Source: RGIG4079 sp045531405 (GTDB taxonomy: Bacteria; Bacteroidota; Bacteroidia; Bacteroidales; Muribaculaceae). Taken from it: a stretch of DNA of 64,000 bases. The stretch covers positions 1 to 64,000 of the forward strand of contig JAZSDX010000014.1 of the NCBI GenBank assembly GCA_045531405.1, in the 5' to 3' direction. The notes under the pieces were generated by a model that was not told the DNA's origin, did not search any database, and was given only the letters and a program-made list of their open reading frames with translations. The position numbers were made by a program, and so were the translations under genes. Below are positions 53,997-61,021 of the stretch, one piece after another (positions within the stretch are counted from its first letter, which is position 1; the number at the start of each line of letters is the position of its first letter).

Positions 53997-54193
53997 AAAT
54001 TTTTCCATTCTACGCCATTTTACAATCGGTAAAGTTACTCATAATTATTCAAATATGAGTTATCTATGAAGTAAAAAAGGAGAAAATGGCAAATATTTGA
54101 GACTAATTTTAGATGAATTTTGAATAAATAGATTTGGCAGAAAAAAGAGGAATAATTAATTTTACACCCACAAAAAATCTGTTTTTCAAATTT

Positions 54194-55366
54194 ATGTGGA
54201 CCGAAAAAATACTTGAAAGCATGGGATTTGCTCCCGACCAAATGGGTTGGTTAGTTATTGGTGTCAATATTGTGATATTGGCATTGATAGCTATAATAAC
54301 CTATCTCATAGTACATAGGATTGTGATTGTAGCCGTGAAACGTATCGTTTCGCGCACATCGGTAAAATGGGATGATGCCCTGTTTAACGATAGATTATTG
54401 ACGAGCATCAGTCATCTTGTCCCTCCGGTATTAATTTATGTACTATTGCCGTGGATTTTAGGAGAATACTCCGACATAATGGCAATGTGTGCCAAGGCAT
54501 TGCTCATTTACATAGTGATAGTCTCGGTTAGAGTTTTTAACCGATTGTTTACATCTATTTATCTTGCCGCACACCAATCAGAATCGTTTGAGGGACACTC
54601 ATTAAAAGGGCTCATGCAGATGTTCAAAATTCTTGCCATATGTGTGGGATTAATTATAATTGTGTCGTTACTGATAGATAAAGATCCTATAATAATATTG
54701 TCGGGACTTGGAGCATCGGCAGCAATACTCATGTTGGTATTCAAAGACACCATTGTAGGGCTTGTCGCCGGCATTCAGCTATCGGCTAATGATATGTTGA
54801 AACCGGGCGACTGGATTGAGGCACCAAAACATGGGGTAAATGGTATGGTTGAAGATGTTTCGCTCACCACAGTAAAAGTGCGCAATTGGGACATGACAAT
54901 AGTTACAGTTCCACCCTATTCTCTTGTGAGCGAATCGTTCCAAAATTGGCGAGGGATGAAAGATAGTGGAGGCCGTAGGGTGAAGCGCACGATAAATATT
55001 GATGTTAATACCATCAAGTTTATGACCGACGAAGAATTGACGTCATTCACACAACAAGAGTGGTATAAAGGCTATGCAAGCCCCACCCACAAAGTTGTAA
55101 ATATCAACCTCTTCCGATATTATGTTGTGCAATATTTGGCCACCCATGAAATGGTGAATCATGACATGACGATGATGGTGCGTCAATTACAATCAACCAA
55201 TCATGGGGTGCCTATTGAGTTGTATTTCTTCACAGCCACTACCGAATGGATAAAGTATGAGGACATACAAGCCGACATCTTCGACCACCTGTTTGCAGTG
55301 GCACACGATTTCGGTTTGCGAGTATTCCAAAGCCCGGCGGGCATTGATTTTAAGGGGGTTCTATAA
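54194..55366 (+). CDS. MscS-family mechanosensitive channel (YbdG-like)
   Basis: 390 residues. The ATG at 54194 is preferred over a TTG at 54134. It begins with a membrane helix (GWLVIGVNIVILALIAIITY) and has further helices at about 75-95, 105-130 and 165-190. The pore helix contains GLGASAAILMLVFKDTIVGLVAGI (parts: GLGASAAILMLVF and DTIVGLVAGIQLS), followed by the beta domain LKPGDWIEAPKHGVNGMVEDVSLTTVKVRNWD (parts: LKPGDWIEAP, VEDVSLTTVKVRNWD). It should open on membrane tension. It is convergent with the phage locus; no strong terminator lies between. Confidence 0.88.
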   Translation: MWTEKILESMGFAPDQMGWLVIGVNIVILALIAIITYLIVHRIVIVAVKRIVSRTSVKWDDALFNDRLLTSISHLVPPVLIYVLLPWILGEYSDIMAMCAKALLIYIVIVSVRVFNRLFTSIYLAAHQSESFEGHSLKGLMQMFKILAICVGLIIIVSLLIDKDPIIILSGLGASAAILMLVFKDTIVGLVAGIQLSANDMLKPGDWIEAPKHGVNGMVEDVSLTTVKVRNWDMTIVTVPPYSLVSESFQNWRGMKDSGGRRVKRTINIDVNTIKFMTDEELTSFTQQEWYKGYASPTHKVVNINLFRYYVVQYLATHEMVNHDMTMMVRQLQSTNHGVPIELYFFTATTEWIKYEDIQADIFDHLFAVAHDFGLRVFQSPAGIDFKGVL

Positions 55367-55393
55367 AATCTCACTTAGTTTCCTTAAACGGCA

Positions 55394-55867
55394 CTAATAG
55401 CGAGGTATAATATTAGTCAATTGAAACGAAGAAGCAGAGAGCATCTGCTCCATTAAATCAACTTCGTTTTGAGCGATGATGTTATATTGATTGCTCGTAT
55501 CATCTTCAAGACCAATATAGCAAATGTGAAGAGCATATGCCGCGATGGCATGCTCGAGAGTGATTCTCATCGTATGAGCAACATTGTCGGCAATCTCATC
55601 GCTCATGCGCATATCAACACTCAATATCATATCTTCATCGTCATTGATTACAGTGTCGTTGAGATTGCAATTCTCCACATAAGAAATAAATTTCATGATG
55701 ATAAAAGCAAATGCATCTTTTATTAGGAGTCTCAATGCCGGAGCTCTATCACGAGTTAAAATCGCAGGTCGTTTTGATCCATTGTTGAGGCATCGCAGAG
55801 CCGAAATTGCATAAATTTCTTGCATTATAGCCTTGGTTGAGAGGTTAAAAGATATTGTTTTCGACAT
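55394..55867 (-). CDS. Unknown protein at the end of the phage-like locus
   Basis: 157 residues, mostly helical and slightly acidic. Segments include AIMQEIYAISALRCLNNGSK, LRLLIKDAFAFIIMKFISYV and MRMSDEIADNVAHTMRITLEHA. No signal peptide or defined motif is seen. It is last of six genes in the same direction, 40 bases after the 126-residue gene. Position suggests a virion or regulation role, but the sequence gives no proof. Confidence 0.55.
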   Translation of the reverse strand: MSKTISFNLSTKAIMQEIYAISALRCLNNGSKRPAILTRDRAPALRLLIKDAFAFIIMKFISYVENCNLNDTVINDDEDMILSVDMRMSDEIADNVAHTMRITLEHAIAAYALHICYIGLEDDTSNQYNIIAQNEVDLMEQMLSASSFQLTNIIPRY

Positions 55868-55907
55868 AGTGTGTAGCTGTTGTTTAAGTAAATTTATATA
55901 AGTTCAC

Positions 55908-56288
55908 TTAATGATTTATTAGTCGGCATGCCGATGCATTAGAGATAAAAAATCGTGAGGCATTGCCATTTGTCAGCACGATTGTCAGTGCCTCGCCTTC
56001 GGTCATTGTAGGAGATTGGAGTAATAACCGATCTACCTTCTTGGCGATTTCGACAATCATGTCACGACGCAGTTTGCGATAGGTCTTGGGCAATAAATTG
56101 CGACGATGACTGCTCAACAACCGACGAGCATAATCATAGGTGAGATAATACCCGGGAGCGTTGCTTGTTATTGTTTTATTTATGAGCTTTGATATCGATG
56201 GCATCTTGCCGGTTTTCTTATATTTTTTCACGATATTTCTATAACATTTTTTTATGTCGCGATTGCGCATTTTTACTTCGTACAACAT
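55908..56288 (-). CDS. Small basic protein in the phage-like locus
   Basis: 126 residues (120 if the start is the ATG at 56270). The first 25 residues are very basic (RNRDIKKCYRNIVKKYKKTG) and a second basic patch follows (RRLLSSHRRN, KTYRKLRRDM). Helices dominate, and the arrangement suggests nucleic-acid binding. Small terminase subunits and phage regulators can look like this, but no HTH can be assigned with certainty. A possible separate promoter (TACCTTTG at 56408-56415, minus strand) precedes it. Confidence 0.55.
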   Translation of the reverse strand: MLYEVKMRNRDIKKCYRNIVKKYKKTGKMPSISKLINKTITSNAPGYYLTYDYARRLLSSHRRNLLPKTYRKLRRDMIVEIAKKVDRLLLQSPTMTEGEALTIVLTNGNASRFFISNASACRLINH

Positions 56289-56418
56289 GTTTCGAATAAT
56301 TTAAGATTAAACAATAGTTATTATGAACGGTCCTTTTGTGAACCTTAGGTTTGTGATAATTTTTTTGATTAAGAGGTTATGGATATTTGGCTTGTTGATA
56401 GACTAAACAAAGGTAATA

Positions 56419-57822
56419 TCACGATAGGGCAACAATGGAACACATCGCAGTTAAAAATGCTTTATTGTCGCGTTGAATACGAAAATCCTTAAACGTCTCA
56501 AATATATCGGCAAGAGCTATTGTTGCATTTTTTATTTGAGATTCATAGAGAGCCGACCCGGTTGCCCCCGTCACATTTTTGCCCATCAATGCACCACCTA
56601 CACCCGACACCTCCTCAAACAGTTTCATCTCCAACGAAAGCAATTCAAAAGCACCGATATTGGTATTGTTGGCAGCAATCTGTTGAGGTCCGGGATTGCC
56701 ATTAGATGGGTTATAAGGAATAACACTATCACTTTTAGCCCATTGAGACGCTATTTGCTCCCACGACATTGACTCGTGGCGTTGATTGGCAGGGAAAAGC
56801 AACGCCCCCTTGGCCGATGTACTCATAATGTGATCTATCATCACAATCAGGCGATTGATATAGCGTTGTTGGTCAATTACATCTTCGACAAATGAGTGAA
56901 CCTCTCCATCGATTAGAGGATAAAACTTTATCACAAACGGGTGTTGTTGATGTCGATAAGGCGACCTGAAACTATCAATAACAGTGCCGTCGGGGGCTAA
57001 ATAATAGCAATGCCAATGAGTATCAATGTGCCAACGTGTATTGATTTGAGCGATACCATTGAGCTTGCGCAACTCGTTCTCTTTATTGAGGATTGGATTG
57101 TTGTTAAAATCGGTAATAAACAAATTCCCATTAGATTTGTCGTGACACATTAACGACTCTCCACACTCAAGCACCCACATCTCAATAACTCGGCAACGCC
57201 CACTTGCCGACTTTAAGAATCGGTGTTCAGCCAACACATCATCGCTTGAATATAAGTGCTTTAATGCTTCGGCTTTAGCTCTATCGCCATTGGCAAAACG
57301 CAAAATCAACTCGGCAATGCTCATATCATGAATCATTCCCGCCAATTCAATGTCCCACCCTCGCGGATCGCGAAAATCATTGACAAAAAAATTGTCGGGA
57401 TTGACATTTATTACCGTCACATTTTTATCGTTGTCATCACCACTGTTACATATACGTTGAATGGCGCATCCCGATATTAGAAACTCCTCGAGCATGCGGC
57501 TATCAAGCTCATCAATACTATTCTGCCGATAGAAATCGTGCAAATCGTTTGCAACAACAGTATCGTTAAGAGAATTGCGAAAACGGCCCACGATACACTT
57601 CACAAGTTGGCGAATGAGGTTGTTGGTCATTGGCTTTTTGCCACATCTACGAGCAAATTCACCTTCGGTCATCACATTCCCTTTTTCATCGGTTACAGGG
57701 TCATTCCATTGTTGTCCATAGGTATATTGCTTATATCGGTTGCGATTGGCACGCATCGGAGCCATATTGCGCCATGCATGGTGAGCCAACTCAAGCAGTT
57801 GTTCATTTTTTTGTAAAAACAT
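56419..57822 (-). CDS. Phage portal protein
   Basis: 467 residues. Portal proteins form the dodecameric ring through which the terminase pumps DNA. The layout fits short podovirus-type portals: an N-terminal helical part (NRYKQYTYGQQW), DKNVTVINVNPDNFFVND wing strands, HPFVIKFYPLIDGEVHSFVEDVIDQQRYINRL (parts: HPFVIKFYPLIDG, SFVEDVIDQQRYINRL), which is typical of the stem and clip region, and the C-terminal long helix. It is 14 bases after the head-completion-like gene. No frame break is visible. A portal in the same window as an intact terminase, but 23 kb from it, is unusual. Confidence 0.85.
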   Translation of the reverse strand: MFLQKNEQLLELAHHAWRNMAPMRANRNRYKQYTYGQQWNDPVTDEKGNVMTEGEFARRCGKKPMTNNLIRQLVKCIVGRFRNSLNDTVVANDLHDFYRQNSIDELDSRMLEEFLISGCAIQRICNSGDDNDKNVTVINVNPDNFFVNDFRDPRGWDIELAGMIHDMSIAELILRFANGDRAKAEALKHLYSSDDVLAEHRFLKSASGRCRVIEMWVLECGESLMCHDKSNGNLFITDFNNNPILNKENELRKLNGIAQINTRWHIDTHWHCYYLAPDGTVIDSFRSPYRHQQHPFVIKFYPLIDGEVHSFVEDVIDQQRYINRLIVMIDHIMSTSAKGALLFPANQRHESMSWEQIASQWAKSDSVIPYNPSNGNPGPQQIAANNTNIGAFELLSLEMKLFEEVSGVGGALMGKNVTGATGSALYESQIKNATIALADIFETFKDFRIQRDNKAFLTAMCSIVALS

Positions 57823-57836
57823 AATAAATTGAGATT

Positions 57837-58379
57837 TTAGAATGAGAAAAATTTATTTATCGTCGAAAGTGCCGTTTCGTCCATCTCATATGAGCCATCG
57901 ACAGGCTCGAGCACAGCTTTGGCACTTACAATCTTACTTTCTCCTTCGGGTACAGAATATATAAATAATCGGTTGCCACATTTTATCACAATAGGGCTCT
58001 CACACCCTCCCCTACAATAAATATTATCTTGCATTTTAGCCTCATAGCAATTCAAATCCTCAATAATTTTAGCAGGATGCGCCCACCCCTTAAGTTGAAA
58101 ATCCACAATGCGCCTGCAATTCTCAGGAAGCGTCACAATCCCCACACCGTCAGAGCCTTTTACTATTGCGATATCATTGGCAATATTGGTGAGAGAGAGC
58201 ATTTCTACAGGAGCCGTGTTGAGAAGATTTAGATACCAGTCGCGCATTTCAAGGCGCAACAAAGCATCAAGATCAACCCCATCACTGCGTTCGATAGAGC
58301 AATCGGCTCTCAGAGGCTCGAAACCCCGGCGCAGTTTCCACTGCGCCAGCATTTCAGAGGAAGAAAACACTATCTTCAT
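57837..58379 (-). CDS. Head completion/connector-like protein
   Basis: 180 residues. It starts inside the capsid stop codon (ATGA overlap), a coupling typical of phage head genes. Segments LEMRDWYLNLLNTAPVEML, VTLPENCRRIVDFQLKGWAH and NRLFIYSVPEGESKIVSAKAVL give a helix-then-strand order seen in adaptors placed between portal and tail (gp4/gp6-like). The assignment rests on position and architecture, not on a recognised motif. Confidence 0.6.
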   Translation of the reverse strand: MKIVFSSSEMLAQWKLRRGFEPLRADCSIERSDGVDLDALLRLEMRDWYLNLLNTAPVEMLSLTNIANDIAIVKGSDGVGIVTLPENCRRIVDFQLKGWAHPAKIIEDLNCYEAKMQDNIYCRGGCESPIVIKCGNRLFIYSVPEGESKIVSAKAVLEPVDGSYEMDETALSTINKFFSF

Positions 58380-59800
58380 GCTTGAGACGTTTCAATTACA
58401 CGCATGTGGGCTTGTGGATATCGCAACACAAGGCAACTTGCTTCGGTTACTACGATGGCATCGGTATTGCGCACACCGCTCTTGCGCAAATCGAGCTTCT
58501 CGGCTCTAAAAGGCACATGACAATATTTGGTAATATATTCGGGGTCGATAACAAACCCGTCGTTGTAGTGACCACATTGGTCAAACACCTCAGAGTGCAA
58601 CACATAGAGAGTGCCGAATTTTGAGCGCATTTCGGTAAAATCGATACCCCATTTCGTAACAGTGTCATTGGCAGTAATCACCTTATTATAATCAAGTTTA
58701 TTGATACGTTCGATTAATCCGGTTCCCCCAATGAGAATTTTGCGATTTGAGCCGGCATTGGCAGTGAACGCGTCGCGACAAAGATCTATTATTGTGTTTG
58801 AGTCAAAGGCAGTTTTGCTATACTTAAACTCCTTGCCTGCTTGATTCCAAATGCCACCCGTAAGCAATATCTCTTCGCGCTTGGTTGAATCATAGATGCG
58901 TGCTTTTGAGCCAAAAAGGAAACTCTTTTCCATACCCAAACGCATATCGATGATTGCTACTTCCTCTTGATCCGAGAAATTCCAGCCCACCTCTTTATTG
59001 GCAATCTTTTGAAATGTGCTTTGCTCCACTTGTGCCTTGAATATCTGACAATTATTCTGCATTTTTGTGGGAAGTGCTTCAAACTGCGCTGTTTGCACAT
59101 CAAGTTCCGATGCCGCACGCCCCATTCTTATCAATCGGCATCCTTGTGGCAAATTTGGCACATAATTGAGATTGCCCGATATCGCCTTACCATTGACTGC
59201 GATAACCTTTATGCCCCCCATCTCCTCTTTTGATAAGACATATAGCACGAGCGAGCCTTCAAAATTCACCCCAAGCGAGTCATACCCTTTCACATCGGGA
59301 ACAAGAATCGTTTCCGACGGTTCAAAAATATCATCGCGGTCGGTGTAGATTGTTGCTACATGGAATTGCCCGCTTTTGCCCTCCGCACTATCTTCGTCAT
59401 AATCCTCGCTGAGAGTGGTTTCGGTAGGTTTGGTATCGACCGAATAATAATCCACCACCATACTGCCACTGGTTCGGGATCCGGCATAACGCGAAAGTTG
59501 GTCGATAGGGGTTGACATGGGACGGATCTTCACTATTCGTTCATCAATCTCATTGCGCAACAATTCGGGAGAGCCTGTACCGGCCAGAGAGGTTGTCAGT
59601 GGACCACCCACCACGTGTTTTCCACCACTTGTTCCGGCAATCAATGTAGCCGAAGCCATAGTAATATCGCCCTCACCGGCAATTATCCACCATAACACTA
59701 TTGCCACCATGGCAATGATAGTGTAGATTCCATACTTGTTAATTAGCCATTCAATAGCTTTTCCAAAAAGAGAAATAATTTGTTGTTTTAATTGATTCAT
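58376..59800 (-). CDS. Major capsid-like protein with N-terminal membrane helix
   Basis: 474 residues. From about residue 70 it resembles HK97-fold coat proteins of the SU10/DUF5309 type: RNEIDERIVKIRPMSTPIDQL, SMVVDYYSVDTKPTETTL, GRAASELDVQTAQFE, and a C-terminal receptor-like strand region with GGTGLIERIN, FGTLYVLHSEVFDQCG and EKLDLRKSGVRNTDAIV. Residues about 23-42 (YGIYTIIAMVAIVLWWIIAG) form a membrane helix, which coat proteins normally lack. A start at 59659 (MASATLIAGTSGG) would remove it. The frame is continuous and the upstream ATG at 59800 is well placed, 73 bases after the scaffold-like gene. Confidence 0.75.
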   Translation of the reverse strand: MNQLKQQIISLFGKAIEWLINKYGIYTIIAMVAIVLWWIIAGEGDITMASATLIAGTSGGKHVVGGPLTTSLAGTGSPELLRNEIDERIVKIRPMSTPIDQLSRYAGSRTSGSMVVDYYSVDTKPTETTLSEDYDEDSAEGKSGQFHVATIYTDRDDIFEPSETILVPDVKGYDSLGVNFEGSLVLYVLSKEEMGGIKVIAVNGKAISGNLNYVPNLPQGCRLIRMGRAASELDVQTAQFEALPTKMQNNCQIFKAQVEQSTFQKIANKEVGWNFSDQEEVAIIDMRLGMEKSFLFGSKARIYDSTKREEILLTGGIWNQAGKEFKYSKTAFDSNTIIDLCRDAFTANAGSNRKILIGGTGLIERINKLDYNKVITANDTVTKWGIDFTEMRSKFGTLYVLHSEVFDQCGHYNDGFVIDPEYITKYCHVPFRAEKLDLRKSGVRNTDAIVVTEASCLVLRYPQAHMRVIETSQA

Positions 59801-59873
59801 AGTACTTAAAAATTAGAAGTTAAAAAAATTGTGTTTAAGTGTCTCATGATAATTCTATTAAGAACAGAAGGTC

Positions 59874-60374
59874 TCAATCCTCCCACACACTGCGTCGAGG
59901 ATGATTAAGGATAGTGGTTTCAATCACCGGTTTTTGTCGTCGGGGTGCTTGTTGCCATTGTGAAGGTTCTTGCATTTTTACCTCTATCTGCTCATTGCGT
60001 CCTCGCAGATAGCCACGTTCCTCGGCCTCTTTCACGAGCAAATCCACATCGGTGGTTTCATCAGTTGCTTGAGAGGGGAAATGTTTTGCCGAAGCTTCAT
60101 TCACGTTCATCCCCGAGAGAATGTCAACCAAAAAATGTCCCACTCTTGAGTCTTTAACCATTGCCCTCATTACCTCCTCGAGCTTTGGAACATTGTCGAT
60201 TGCATCGGCTACTGTCGTAACCGTTTCTTTGGCAGTATCGAATGTCTCGGTTACTGCATCAATCACATCGTCGGTGTTTTCCTTGGCAGTTTCAATAGTG
60301 TCGCTCACTTTGTCGGCAATTTCACGTGCAGTGTCAACTACTGCATTAATTGTTTCACTAAACTTGTTTTTCAT
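59874..60374 (-). CDS. Helical scaffold-like protein upstream of the capsid gene
   Basis: 166 residues from the ATG at 60374 (MKNKFSETINAVVDTAREIADK). The first about 65 residues are amphipathic, acidic and periodic (DTAREIADKVSDTIETAKEN, AVTETFDTAKETVTTVADAI), similar to LEA-type or coiled-coil segments. Then come DSRVGHFLVDILSGMNVNEA and a basic C-terminus (RRQKPVIETT, HPRRSVWED). The place just before the capsid gene and the helical-plus-basic design fit a head scaffolding protein. It is the first gene after the shared promoter. Confidence 0.6.
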   Translation of the reverse strand: MKNKFSETINAVVDTAREIADKVSDTIETAKENTDDVIDAVTETFDTAKETVTTVADAIDNVPKLEEVMRAMVKDSRVGHFLVDILSGMNVNEASAKHFPSQATDETTDVDLLVKEAEERGYLRGRNEQIEVKMQEPSQWQQAPRRQKPVIETTILNHPRRSVWED

Positions 60375-60433
60375 TGTTGTTTTAGATTTTTGAATTAGAA
60401 AATTGGATTTATTTTGGATTGCAATCACGATGC

Positions 60434-60481
60434 AAAGTTACAACCACAAAAAGGGGAAAAACTGCGATAATGCACAAAAAT
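60434..60481 (-). promoter_or_regulatory. Promoter with the shared phage-locus element (copy B)
   Basis: The minus strand reads GTGCATTATCGCAG, TTTTTCCCC, then TAACTTTG (-7 box) about 60 bases before the scaffold-like gene. It matches copy A at 36174-36221 with 5 differences in 48 positions, the last 27 bases being identical. Spacing between element and -7 box is the same in both copies (22 bases from the G of GTTTTTCC). Confidence 0.75.
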
Positions 60482-60503
60482 GCAAAGTGGCGATTTTTTT
60501 TTT

Positions 60504-60707
60504 GACAGAAGAACAAAAGAGCATAGGGGCTACCGCATGGAGATTTTTTAAGACAAAAGAACATAAGGTCATAAGTGTTGCCACAATAAAATTCTTTCTC
60601 AAATCTTATGTTCTTATGTTCTTATGTCAAAATCCAAGAGAAAAGACCATAATGTGCTGCCACAATGAAATTCTTTCTCAAATCTTTTGTTCTTTTGTTC
60701 TTTTGTC
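60504..60707. repeat. Nested hairpin arms with matched repeat variants
   Basis: Arm A (60504-60519, GACAGAAGAACAAAAG) pairs with 60684-60707 (three CTTTTG units). Arm A' (60552-60567, GACAAAAGAACATAAG) pairs with 60605-60628 (three CTTATG units). The two stems are nested, and each has one mismatch over 16 bp. Two 58-60-bp direct repeats (60576-60633, 60655-60714) contain the right arms. No gene is here. Confidence 0.65.
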
Positions 60708-60777
60708 GTAAAATTCTTCATTCTGTCAAAAAATCCATGCGTTAGCTCGGTGCCCACCTGTTTTTAGGGGCTGTCTC

Positions 60778-60797
60778 TAAGGTCTATAGTGACCTTA
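60778..60797. repeat. Intergenic hairpin, TCTATrGTGAC family
   Basis: TAAGGTC and GACCTTA pair around TATAGT. It shares its core with 30140-30171. Confidence 0.5.
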
Positions 60798-60920
60798 AGA
60801 ACTCTACTGGCAACAAAACACGAATGGGCAACAAAGCCCCACGCGTAGCCCTTAAATACATGTATTGCGTTATTTTTTGTTAAAAAATTGGAGGCATCGA
60901 AAGTTTTTATCCGATTATTA

Positions 60921-60951
60921 TTGCTTTGGTTGTAAAAATATCATAAATTTG
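60921..60951 (+). promoter_or_regulatory. Promoter of the secreted protein at the right edge
   Basis: TTG at 60921-60923, a 20-base spacer and TAAATTTG at 60944-60951 match the Bacteroidetes consensus. The start codon is 70 bases downstream. Confidence 0.7.
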
Positions 60952-61021
60952 CGAGCTAATTGATTGCTAATTAGCATAATTGCATAAATATAGAAATTAA
61001 AAACATAAACTACTATAAAAA

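Noticed and set aside
54134..54193. TTG start and 20 extra residues for the MscS-type channel
   Set aside because: The ATG at 54194 has a normal N-terminus ahead of the first helix; the extension is Lys/Phe-rich and lies in the upstream region.
60576..60714. Possible CRISPR array
   Set aside because: Only two copies, no equal spacers and no cas genes; the repeats form nested stems instead.
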